NCBI RefSeq assembly: GCF_028640845.1
Contig: NC_080541.1
Span: 37,176,435 to 37,240,434 of the forward strand
Reading direction: 5' to 3'
Source: Ahaetulla prasina
Lineage: Eukaryota > Chordata > Lepidosauria > Squamata > Colubridae
DNA length: 64,000 nt
The notes under the pieces are model-generated. The model was not told where the DNA came from. It saw nothing but the letters and a program-made list of their open reading frames with translations, and ran no database searches. The position numbers and the translations under genes are program-made. Positions 56,186 through 64,000 of this stretch are shown one piece after another. Each line of letters starts with the position of its first letter. Within the stretch, counting starts at the first letter, position 1.

Positions 56186-56439
56186 GAAGTCAAAACTTCC
56201 CCTATTCAATCTTCTCTTGTTCCTCAAGTCCCAATCTCACTGCCATTTCCAGGGCAAAAGGTGAGAAATTACACTGTAAAAGATAGCAAATTTGGTAAAT
56301 TGGCTGGGAACAACCAAAAGTGGCAACCATTCAGGAAAACATTCCTTTCAGATACCAGAGATTCTGCCCATCAACAAACAAAAGATCCTTTCTTCTATAT
56401 GACTGTTTTTTCTAGCTGCAATGTTAATTAAGCAGGAAG
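56186..56439. other. no feature recognised
   Basis: AT-rich, no element family or coding frame recognised. Confidence 0.4.
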
Positions 56440-56665
56440 TCAGTTGATATGGTAAACAACTACAAGCTCAGCAATTTTAAAGCTAAACTTAAAAATTGAT
56501 CACTTGTGTACCCTACTTGAAATCTATAGTACAGCCTACCTTGAGGATATTTCTTGTCTCGGTTTCTGTTGTGTTAGAAGAAATGGAAATCAATGACACA
56601 TTCACCTTGCTTAATAAATGAAATGATCAGCTATAATGTACTGCTTTCTTTAGCTAAATACCAAC
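56440..56665 (-). repeat. unidentified repeat U, copy 1
   Basis: Reverse complement aligns with 59560-59775. The best block, 56531-56614, matches 59611-59694 at about 72 of 84 bases without gaps, including 29 identical bases at one end. Read on the plus strand the block is open (RIFLVSVSVVLEEMEINDTF). I do not recognise the family: it could be a duplicated host exon or an old transposon. The plus-strand frame stops shortly after LLNK. Confidence 0.6.
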
Positions 56666-56924
56666 TTTCAACTGAGGGAAGAGGGTCCTCTATTAACCAA
56701 CCTCTCTCTGCATGTGGAGACTGTGAGGGAAGGGGATTTCCCTATGTACATATACAATAGCTTACGTCAACCTGCTGTTCCCTATTTATACTATGAACTG
56801 CAGCTCTTAGATTTTCACAACCAGCATGAAGCAGAGATTACTTTTACAATTACTAAGAAGTAATTGTATATGAAAAAATAAGAGATTTCTTCTGGAACAC
56901 TCTTTATATGTGTTCTTTATATGT
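56666..56924. other. no feature recognised
   Basis: AT-rich, no element family or coding frame recognised. Confidence 0.4.
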
Positions 56925-57245
56925 ACAAGTAGTCTTTAATTTATACCAACTCATTTAATGACCATTTGACATTACAATGGCATTGAAAAAGGGTACTTAA
57001 AACTGGTGCTGGCACTTACCATCAGCCATGGTAGCTTCCCCATAACCATGTGATCATGTGATTGGTTGCTTGGCAACCAGCTTGTATTTACAAAGGTGGC
57101 AGCATCCAAGGGTTATGTGATTGCCATTTACAACCTTCCCACTTGACTTCCAACAATCAAAGCCAATGAGGGAAACTGAATTCACTTAATGACTCCATGA
57201 TACATTTAACAACTGTAATGATTTACTTAAAAACATAGCAAAAAA
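56925..57245. repeat. decayed copy of squamate interspersed repeat D
   Basis: CATTTAATGACCATTTGACA, ACCATGTGATCATGTGATTG, CTTGGCAACCAGCTTGTATT and TTCACTTAATGACTCCATGA. It shares ordered phrases with 37700-38010 and 1621-1830. Longest copy in the window. Confidence 0.55.
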
Positions 57246-57332
57246 ATCAGTTAAACAGACTCACTTAAAAATCACCTTGCATAGCAAAAAAAAAAGCTGG
57301 TCCCAATTGTGATGGTAAGGCAAGGTCTACCT

Positions 57333-57649
57333 CAGGGGTGAAATCCAGCAGGTTCTGACAGGTTTTGGAGAACCGGTAGCGGAAATTTTGAGTAGTTCGG
57401 ACAAGCGATAGCGGAAATTTTGAGCAGTTTGGAGAACCGGCAAATACCACATCTGGCTGGCCCCAGAGTGGGGTGGGAATGGAGATTCTGCAGTATCCTT
57501 CCCCCAGGAGTGGGGAGGGAATGGAGATTTTGCAGTATCCTTCCCCCAGGAGTGGAGAGGAAATGGAGATTTTGCAGTATCCTTCCCCTGCCACGCCCAC
57601 CAAGCCACGCCCATAGAACCGGTAGTAAAAAAAATGAATTTCACTACTG
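57333..57649. mobile_element. hAT-like MITE, ACCGGTAGT family, perfect 8-bp duplication
   Basis: A 317-bp element from CAGGGGTGAAATCC to ATTTCACTACTG, flanked by GTCTACCT at 57325-57332 and 57650-57657, identical. This fixes both ends of the family and its hAT-type mobilisation. Three tandem 41-bp units at about 57462-57585. No coding capacity: open frames across it are repeat artefacts. Confidence 0.92.
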
Positions 57650-57814
57650 GTCTACCTGTATCTTAAAGCAGAGTCATTTGAGTTAAAATATTCAGCACTT
57701 GAAATTCTTGGAATGCTGATTAAAAAAACAAAATGGAATTACATTACTCTTGTTTAAGCCAGACTTCTAAAAAAACAATGATAGATTTGCATTGTTCCAG
57801 GCTGTCAGGTTGCT

Positions 57815-57894
57815 TAGAATAGAATAGAATAGAATAGAATAGAATAGAATAGAATAGAATAGAATAGAATAGAATAGAATAGAATAGAATAGAA
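57815..57894. repeat. (AGAAT)n = AATAG pentanucleotide array
   Basis: About 16 perfect AGAAT units at the 3' end of the following minus-strand LINE. Confidence 0.95.
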
Positions 57895-57983
57895 TTTTTT
57901 TTAATTGGCCAAGTGTGATTGGAAACACAAGGAATTTGTCTTGGTGTATATGCTCTCAGTATACATAAAAGAAATTGTTGTTG

Positions 57984-58415
57984 TTAGTTGCGAAGTCGTG
58001 TCCGACCCATCGCGACCCCATGGACAACATTCCTCCAGGCCTTCCTGACCTCTATCATCCTCTGGAGTCCATTTAAACTCATGCCTACTGCTTCAGTGAC
58101 TCCATCGAGCCACCTCGTTCTCTGTTGTCCCCTTCTTCTTTTGCCCTCAATCTTTCCCAGCATTAGGCTCTTCTCCAGTGAGTCCTTCTTTCTCATTAGG
58201 TGGCCAAAGTATTTGAGTTTCATCTTCAGGATCTGGCCTTCTAAAGAGCAGTCAGGGTTGATTTCCTCTAGAACTGACTTGTTTGTTCGCCTTGCAGTCC
58301 AAGGGACTCTCAGGAGTCTTCTCCAGCACCAGAGTTCAAAGGCCTCAATTCTTTGACGCTCAGCCTTTCTTATGGTCCAGCCTTCACAGCCATACATTGC
58401 AACTGGGAAAACCAT
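57984..58415 (-). pseudogene. BovB RT C-terminal region
   Basis: 143 codons: YGCEGWTIRKAERQRIEAFE, LWCWRRLLRVPWTARRTNKS, LKMKLKYFGHLMRK, KRRRGQQRTRWLDGVTEAVG. This is the conserved end of BovB/RTE proteins. Frame-shifted relative to the upstream piece, with a 32-bp overlap at 58384-58415, so a single small indel probably separates them. Confidence 0.92.
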
Positions 58416-58821
58416 AGACTATACACACTTTTGTTGGCCGGGTGATGTCTCTGCTTTTTAGTTCGCTGTCTAGATTAGCCATAGCTTTCCTTCCCAGGAG
58501 CAAGCGTCTTTTAATTTCTTGGCTGCAGTCCCCATCTGCGGTGATCTTGGAGCCCAGGAAAATAAAATCTGTCACTACATCCATTTCTTCACCATCTATC
58601 TGCCAGGAATTGAAAGGGACGGATGCCATGATTTTAGTTTTCTTAATGTTGAGTTTCAAGCCAACTTTTGCACTCTCCTCCTTCATCCGCATCAAGAGAC
58701 TCTTTAGTTCCTCTTCGCTTTCTGCCATTAGAGTGGTATCATCTGCATATCTGAGGTTGTTGATATTTCTTCCGGCAATCTTAATTCCAATTTTTGATTC
58801 ATCAAGCCCTGCCTTTCTCAT
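58384..58821 (-). pseudogene. BovB RT core fragment
   Basis: 145 codons containing the catalytic NNLRYADDTTLMAES (YADD at residues 25-28), KLNIKKTKIMAS, FLGSKITADGDCSQEIKRRL and LGRKAMANLDSELKSRDI, typical of BovB. The RT fingers and endonuclease are missing because of 5' truncation. Confidence 0.92.
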
Positions 58822-59345
58822 GATGTGTTCTGCATATAAGTTAAATAGGCAGGGTGTTATTATACAGCCTTGCCGGACTCCTTTCCCAATTTTGAACCAA
58901 ACGTAAAAGAAAAGATACCTTCATTAAAGTACAACACTTACAATACTTAATGATAGTCATAGGCGACAATTAAGCAATCAGGAAACAATCAATTACAGTA
59001 TAAATCATAAGGATACAAGCAACAAAGTTACAGTCATAAGTGGAAGGAGATGGGTGATGGGAACGATGAGAAGATTAATAGTAGTGCAGATTTAGTAAAT
59101 AGTTTGACAGTGTTGAGGGAATTACTTGTTTAGCAGAGTGATGGCATTTGGGAAAAAACTGTTCTTGTGTCTAGTTGTTCTGGTGTGCAGTGCTCTATAG
59201 CGTCGTTTTGAGGGTAGGAGCTGAAACAGTTTATGTCCAGGATGTGAGTTATTTGTAAGTATTTTCACAGCCCTCTTTTTGATTTATGCAGTATATAGGT
59301 CCTCAATAGAAGGCAGGTTGGTAGCAATTATAGTATTCATGAACC

Positions 59346-59559
59346 TATAAATCTATCCAGCATAAACACAATGGAATTCTTTTAATTATATCAACCTCTT
59401 GTCTTCTCAACAATTTAGGAATCAGCGCTGTGTACCATGGCTCAGTATCTAGACTTAACTTACAGTAAGATCAATAATTCTGTAATGAATGGTATTCCTG
59501 TTGCAGAATATATTAATTAAAACTGATAACTATAATGGAGGGAGGGCATGAATCTAAGA
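59346..59559. other. no feature recognised
   Basis: AT-rich, no element family or coding frame recognised. Confidence 0.4.
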
Positions 59560-59775
59560 AAGTTAGTTTGCCAAGCTAGAGTTCTCACCTGCAGGTGTGG
59601 TGATAAATCATTAAGCAAGGTGAATGTGTCATTGATTTCATTTTCGTCTTGCACAGCAGAAACCAAAACAAGAAATATTCTAAAGGTAGTCTCTCCTAAG
59701 TCTCAATGATAGCACATAACTGATAAGATTTTTAAGTTTAGTGCTTTAAAATTGGACTCAATTGCAAACCAAGAG
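59560..59775 (+). repeat. unidentified repeat U, copy 2 (exon-like)
   Basis: Inverted partner of 56440-56665. On the minus strand 59589-59679 is open (RIFLVLVSAVQDENEINDTF, then TLLNDLSPHLQ), bounded by CCTTTAG on the upstream side and CAG followed by GTGAGAAC, a consensus splice donor, downstream. The plus strand of the core is also open and ends AAG followed by GTAGTC. I do not recognise the protein. Identity could be a stray exon, a pseudogene piece or a repeat. Confidence 0.5.
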
Positions 59776-60025
59776 TTTGTTGTGTTGTCTCTACAAAAAG
59801 TCTATATTTTCATGATGTTCTATTTATCCTTGCCCAGCTTTATGACATTTCAGATTTTTTTTTTGCAAGAGTTTCTCTGTGAAGCAATAGGGACCCCAAA
59901 AATAGTAGGTCAATGAAGTACATGCTTCAAAAATAATGCATTTCTCTACCATTATTTAAAGCACCTACTGTTCAGGCTTCTAAAGAACCCTGGAAGAAAG
60001 AGGTAATTCCAGGAATTACATTAAC
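59776..60025. other. no feature recognised
   Basis: AT-rich, no element family or coding frame recognised. Confidence 0.4.
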
Positions 60026-60075
60026 ATTAATTAATTAATTAATTAATTAATTAATTAATTTATTTATTTATTTGA
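60026..60075. repeat. (TTAA)n and (TTTA)n run
   Basis: About nine TTAA units followed by TTTA units that form the tail of L2 copy 3. Confidence 0.9.
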
Positions 60076-60259
60076 TTTTTATACCGCCCTTCTCCCGAAG
60101 GACTCAGGGCGGTGTACAGGCAGAATAAAACGAACAATACAAAATACAATTAAAACAGAATTTAAAAAACTTATTTAAATTAGCCTGAAAATTTAAAAAT
60201 TTACCGTACACTAAAAAAAACCTTTTAAAATTAATAAAATTTAACATTTAAAATTCAAT

Positions 60260-62926
60260 TTAAGCCAGCCCCGCGCGGATAAAAAGGTGTGTCTTCAGTT
60301 CGCGGCGGAAAGTCCGAAGGTCAGGTATTTGGCGCAAACCTGGGGGAAGCTCGTTCCAGAGTGTGGGAGCCCCCACAGAGAAGGCCCTTCCCCTGGGGGC
60401 CGCCAGCCGACATTGTTTGGCGGATGGCACCCTGAGAAGTCCCTCTCTGTGAGAGCGTACGGGTCGGTGGGAGGCATGTGGTAACAGCAGGCGGTCCCGT
60501 AAGTACCCAGGCACTAAGCCATGGAGCGCTTTAAAGGTCGTAACCAACACCTTAAAGTGCACTCGAAAGGCCACAGGTAGCCAGTGCAGTCTGCGCAGGA
60601 TCGGTGTTACATGGGAGCTACGCGTAGCTCCCTCTATCACCCGCACAGCTGCATTCTGGACTAACTGAAGCCTCCGAGTGCACTTCAGGGGAAGCCCCAT
60701 GTAGAGAGCATTACAATAATCCAAGCGAGAGGTAACGAGCGCATGAGTGACTGTGCACAAGGCATCCCGATCAAGGAAGGGGCGCAACTGCCGAACCAGG
60801 TGGACCTGGTGGAAGGCCCTCCTGGAGACGGCCGTCAAATGATCTTCAAACGACAGCCGATCATCCAGGAGGACACCTAAGTTGCGCACCCTGTCCTTTG
60901 GGGCCAATAACTCGCCTCCAACAGTCAACCGCGGCTGCAGTTGACTGAATCGGGATGCCGGCATCCACAGCCACTCCGTCTTGGAGGGATTAAGCTTGAG
61001 CCTGTTTCTCCCCATCCAGACCCGTACGGCTTCCAAACACCGGGACAGCACTTCAACAACTTCATTGGGGTGGCCTGAGGTGGAAAAGTACAGCTGGGTG
61101 TCATCAGCGTACTGTTGGTATCTCACCCCGAAGCCACTGATGATCTCACCCAACGGCTTCATGTAGATGTTGAACAGCAGGGGCGAGAGAATCGACCCTT
61201 GCGGGACCCCACAAGTGAGGCACCTCGCGGCCGACCTCTGCCCCCCTGTCAACACCGTCTGCGACCGGTCGGAGAGATAGGAGGAGAACCACCGATAACA
61301 ACCTCCCAATTCCCCCAACCGGCGCAGCAAGATACCATGGTCGATGGTATCAAAAGCCGCTGAGATATCTAATAGGACCAGGGCAGAGGAATACCCCCTG
61401 GCCCTGGCCCGCCAGAGATCATCCACCAATGCGACCAAAGCTGTCTCTGTGCTGTATCCGGGCCGAAAGCCGGACTGGAACGGGTCTAGATAGACGGCTT
61501 CATCCAGGTATTGGGGTAGCTGTCGCGCCACAGCACTCTCTACATCCTTTGCAACGAAGTGAAGGTTGGAGACTGGACGATACTTACCTAAAATAGCTGG
61601 GTCCAGGGAGGGCTTCTTGAGGAGGGGTCTCACCACTGCCTCTTTCAAGGCGGCAGGGAAAACCCCTTCCAGCAAGGAAGCATTGATAATCCTCTGGAGC
61701 CAGCCTCGTGTCACCTCCTGAGTGGCCAGTACCAGCCAGGAAGGGCACGGGTCCAGTAAACATGTCGTGGCGTGAAGCCTCCCCAACAACCTGTCCATGT
61801 CCTCGGGAGCCACAGGGTCAAACTCATCCCAAACCGGCTCAACAAGACGTGTTTCCTCTCCCTCGCTTGGATCATCCCAATTTCGGTCCAGACCGTCCCG
61901 GAGCTGAGGGATTTTATCGTATAGATAACCACTAAACTCCTCGGCTCGTCCCTGCAAAGGGTCGTCCCGCACCTCCTGATGAAGGAGGGAGCGGGCCACC
62001 CGAAACAGGGCGGCCGGGCGGTTATCTGCCGACGCAATGAGGGTGGAGGCGTAAGAACGCCTCGCCTCCCCCATTGCCACTAGGTAGGTCCTAGAGTAGG
62101 ACCTAACTATTGTCCGATCAGCTTCAGAGCGACTGGACCTCCAAGTGCTCTCTAGGCGTCTTCTCCGGCGTTTCATCTCCCTCAGCCCCTTGGAGAACCA
62201 AGGTGCTGGACGAGATCTACGCCGGGTCAGAGGCCGCAAAGGCACGACACGGTCCAAGGCCCCAGCCGCGGCCTGTTCCCAGGCCACAACTAGTTCCTCA
62301 GCCGAGCCGCGGGCCAGATCCTCAGGGAATGGCCCAAGCTCCGTCAGGAACCTCTCCGGGTCCATCAGGCGCCTGGGACGGAACCAGCGTATAGGTTCCG
62401 TCTCCCTGCGATGGTGAGTGGCGGTTCGGAAGTCTAGGCGAAGGAGAAAATGATCGGACCATGACATTGGTTCTGTTACTAAATCATCTAATTCCAGATC
62501 ATTTAACCACTGTCCAGAGATATAAATCAGATCCAGCGTGCCTCCCCCCAAGTGCGTAGGGCCATCGTTTACTCGAATCAAGTCCAAGGCCGTCATGGAA
62601 GCCTGGAACTCCCGAGCTGCCGTCGATAACAAGCCAGCTGATGGAAGGTTGAAATCCCCCATGACTACAAGTCTGGGGGTCTCAACCGCCACAGCAGCAA
62701 GTACCTCCAACAGCTCAGGCAGGGCTGTGGTCACGCAGCAAGGAGCCAGGTACGCGATCAACAAGCCCAACTGATTCCTATGGCCCCACCGCACATAGAG
62801 GGATTCACAGCCGGCAATCTGAGGAACAGTGGCCTCCCTCGGCTCTAGCTCTTCCTTAATAACAACCGCCACCCCCACCCCTACCTTGGGCCTCGGCTGA
62901 TGAAATGCTCGGAAACCTGGAGGCAC
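60260..62926 (-). CDS. L2-type LINE ORF2: endonuclease-reverse transcriptase, 888 codons open
   Basis: Encodes the enzyme that nicks target DNA and copies the element RNA at the nick. Endonuclease: GDFNLP at residues 90-95, SWSDHF at 155-160. Linker: RRRSRPAPWFSKGLREMKRR. RT: KYRPVSNLHFVAKDVESAVA (449-468), FQSGFRPGYSTETAL, LLDISAAFDTIDHGILL (518-534), TCGVPQGSILSPLLFNIYM (571-589), the catalytic QQYADDTQLYF (604-614), KLNPSKTEWLW. C-terminus: SRLDYCNALYMGLPLK, LRRLHWLPVAFRVHFKV, LWNELPPGLRQ, ending KTHLFIRAGLA. The first Met is not the true start: the N-terminal endonuclease lies in another frame at 62930-63199. Apart from that one shift no stop interrupts the domains. Confidence 0.9.
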   Translation of the reverse strand: MPPGFRAFHQPRPKVGVGVAVVIKEELEPREATVPQIAGCESLYVRWGHRNQLGLLIAYLAPCCVTTALPELLEVLAAVAVETPRLVVMGDFNLPSAGLLSTAAREFQASMTALDLIRVNDGPTHLGGGTLDLIYISGQWLNDLELDDLVTEPMSWSDHFLLRLDFRTATHHRRETEPIRWFRPRRLMDPERFLTELGPFPEDLARGSAEELVVAWEQAAAGALDRVVPLRPLTRRRSRPAPWFSKGLREMKRRRRRLESTWRSSRSEADRTIVRSYSRTYLVAMGEARRSYASTLIASADNRPAALFRVARSLLHQEVRDDPLQGRAEEFSGYLYDKIPQLRDGLDRNWDDPSEGEETRLVEPVWDEFDPVAPEDMDRLLGRLHATTCLLDPCPSWLVLATQEVTRGWLQRIINASLLEGVFPAALKEAVVRPLLKKPSLDPAILGKYRPVSNLHFVAKDVESAVARQLPQYLDEAVYLDPFQSGFRPGYSTETALVALVDDLWRARARGYSSALVLLDISAAFDTIDHGILLRRLGELGGCYRWFSSYLSDRSQTVLTGGQRSAARCLTCGVPQGSILSPLLFNIYMKPLGEIISGFGVRYQQYADDTQLYFSTSGHPNEVVEVLSRCLEAVRVWMGRNRLKLNPSKTEWLWMPASRFSQLQPRLTVGGELLAPKDRVRNLGVLLDDRLSFEDHLTAVSRRAFHQVHLVRQLRPFLDRDALCTVTHALVTSRLDYCNALYMGLPLKCTRRLQLVQNAAVRVIEGATRSSHVTPILRRLHWLPVAFRVHFKVLVTTFKALHGLVPGYLRDRLLLPHASHRPVRSHREGLLRVPSAKQCRLAAPRGRAFSVGAPTLWNELPPGLRQIPDLRTFRRELKTHLFIRAGLA

Positions 62927-62929
62927 AGC

Positions 62930-63199
62930 TCAACAAGGAACCCCCTCTGGACCCAACCAGGTCTCCGTAATGCCCATCAGGTCCGCGGACTCCCCCTGAA
63001 TAAGGTCACAAATCAGGGGAGCTTTATTAGCCACGGACCGGGCATTACACAACATCAGCTGAAGATCCAAGCTCTGAGGATCATGGCCGCCCGAGGAACG
63101 GGTAGGGACTGGGGGGCCGGAGCACGTGATCGCTTTCAGGCATCGGACACGTGCTCCCAGCTCTCGATACGCCCCCTCCGCCATATCTGCCTCTCCCAC
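62930..63199 (-). pseudogene. L2 ORF2 N-terminal endonuclease, one frameshift upstream
   Basis: 89 codons ending LQLMLCNARSVANKAPLICD and ADLMGITETWLGPEG, the Asn and Glu motifs of an APE-type endonuclease, then VPC and a stop. The sense continues at once in the neighbouring frame (PPGFRAFHQPR), so a one-base change near 62930 disconnects this piece from the 888-codon frame. The three copies show this region in separate frames, which could mean a shared ancestral lesion. Confidence 0.85.
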
Positions 63200-63498
63200 T
63201 TACCGTACAGATCGAACATCCTCTAATCCTGGAACTGAGCCCTCCCCTGCCTTCAGACCAGATGAAGTAGTGCCGCGAACAAGCACAGGGGCTGGATCCC
63301 TCCCCGACGGGTTCTCTCCCCCACCCATCAAATCCCTCCCCCCCACCCTCCCCTTAAAATTCCCATTAAAATTCCCCTTAAAAAATCTATTAAAACAATT
63401 AATTAAAAAACCCCTGAGTCTCCTATTTTTGGCATGCCATCTCTCGGGGTTCCAAAACCCGTCCTCAAGATGGGCCCTCAATACTGTGGAGGGCCAAA

Positions 63499-63524
63499 CC
63501 TGCGAGAGAGGGGAATCTCGCAGG
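63499..63524 (-). other. L2 5'-region hairpin
   Basis: CCTGCGAGA (63499-63507) and TCTCGCAGG (63516-63524) pair over nine bases around an 8-base loop. The equivalent in copy 1 (8915-8938) pairs with a different closing base pair. Confidence 0.7.
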
Positions 63525-63540
63525 GCAAGAAGGTCAGCCG

Positions 63541-64000
63541 CTGTAAATGAATTCCTTAAAGCTTTCTACAAAGCATTATATATTTTCTTCAGGGATATGC
63601 AAAACTTTGAAAAAAGTCAGGCTACTTTAATAAATACTAGAGAGGTACAGTGCTTGTAGGATCCTTCCCTGAATCATGTTTGAAATACATACAGTGCTCT
63701 CAGTCCATTTTATAAAACAATGTTTTTCTTGAGGAACATCTTTGAATTTCCTGAGTGTTCTTCAGCATCTGAGGCTTAAGTATTCACAAGACAAACCAGA
63801 ATCAATTCACATTCATCCAAGCCCTCCCTGTTCTTATAAACCTCCAAACAAGGGCTGACATTCTCTATTTAGATGTTCAGTGGATTGCATATCTTTCTTC
63901 AAGTATGCTGTATCGCATAATGGCTAACCAGGGTCATTAAGAAAGTGCACAAAATAGACAAGGGAACAATAACTTTGTCTTACCATTGTTCCCTAATAGT
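63541..64000. other. no feature recognised
   Basis: AT-rich flank of L2 copy 3, nothing recognised. Confidence 0.45.

Larger units (their letters stand above)
57975..58903 (-). mobile_element. BovB LINE, 929 bp, with perfect 9-bp target duplication
   Basis: Begins TTGTTGTTGTTAGTTGCGAA (complement of the RTE 3' end) and ends at 58903. TAAAAGAAA is duplicated at 57966-57974 and 58904-58912. It lies inside the AATAG-tailed LINE and therefore postdates it. Two long frames remain. 5'-truncated before the RT start, so the endonuclease is absent. Confidence 0.93.
57895..59345 (-). mobile_element. CR1/L3-like LINE with AATAG tail, split by BovB
   Basis: Two minus-strand parts, 57895-57974 (AATTGGCCAAGTGTGATTGG) and 58913-59345 (AGTACAACACTTACAATACT, AGAACTGTTCTTGTGTCTAG-like phrases, GCGTCGTTTTGAGGGTAGGA), which join into the mirror image of 16850-17458. 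5'-truncated near 59345. The coding part is decayed. Confidence 0.85.
60061..63540 (-). mobile_element. L2-type LINE copy 3, best-preserved
   Basis: About 3.5 kb on the minus strand: TTTA tail, 3' hairpin ACCGCCCTTCTCCCGAAGGA + CTCAGGGCGGT (60081-60111), a short AT-rich 3' UTR, an almost uninterrupted EN-RT frame, and part of the 5' region including the hairpin at 63499-63524. It lacks the outer 5' repeats of copy 1, so it is 5'-truncated. High GC against AT-rich flanks. The least damaged LINE in the window. Confidence 0.93.

Noticed and set aside
1..64000. CRISPR array, rRNA, bacterial-style operon or toxin system
   Set aside because: No spaced direct repeats, no conserved rRNA stretches and no prokaryotic gene organisation. 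The window is vertebrate transposon-rich DNA.

Overview
The window looks like intergenic or intronic DNA of a squamate reptile, most probably an advanced (colubroid) snake. I found no host protein-coding gene, rRNA, tRNA or CRISPR array that I can defend. Nearly every structured stretch is a mobile element. The organism call rests on the mixture: BovB (RTE) LINEs ending in ACAACAA, CR1 LINEs ending in TAACA repeats, GC-rich L2-type LINEs with a 3' hairpin, a CR1-group LINE with a (TTTA)n tail, truncated L1s, tRNA-derived SINEs, hAT-type MITEs, and a CR1/L3-like LINE whose 3' end runs into an AATAG pentanucleotide array. From memory, that last arrangement is the one described for colubroid snakes.

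Layout. 1-5.2 kb: AT-rich DNA with MITEs and a BovB end. 5.3-10.1 kb: a (TTTA)-tailed LINE (here called LINE-B) split by a nearly full-length L2 copy on the minus strand (L2 copy 1, with its 5' region). 11.3-14 kb: two more LINE-B copies, one split by a 1.2 kb CR1. 14.7-17.5 kb: SINE, truncated L1, AATAG-tailed LINE. 17.8-20.5 kb: LINE-B fragments and an old RTE split by CR1. 20.5-38 kb: mostly unstructured AT-rich DNA with SINEs, MITEs, a second truncated L1, a deleted BovB and decayed LINE pieces. 38.3-39.8 kb: a three-layer nest (old CR1, younger CR1, MITE). 40-48.5 kb: MITEs, a SINE split by CR1, a probable solo LTR, a Penelope-like motif. 48.6-50.8 kb: two L2 pieces joined tail to tail. 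51.66-56.18 kb: a complete Ty3/gypsy LTR retrotransposon with 179-bp LTRs that differ at one base, a perfect 5-bp target duplication, and broken gag and pol frames. 57.3-59.3 kb: a hAT MITE with a perfect 8-bp duplication and an AATAG-tailed LINE split by a BovB with a perfect 9-bp duplication. 60.06-63.54 kb: L2 copy 3, with an open 888-codon EN-RT frame.

The elements do not form a pathway. They form an insertion history: LINE-B, old CR1, old RTE and AATAG-LINE copies are the older hosts. L2, younger CR1, BovB, L1, gypsy and hAT insertions lie within or among them. Observations most worth checking: an unidentified sequence present twice in inverted orientation at about 56.5 and 59.6 kb, with open frames and splice-like edges; a young-looking but multiply broken gypsy copy; an expanding 41-bp minisatellite inside one MITE family; a compensatory base-pair change in an L2 5' hairpin; tandem MITEs sharing one target site; and two hammerhead-like motifs.
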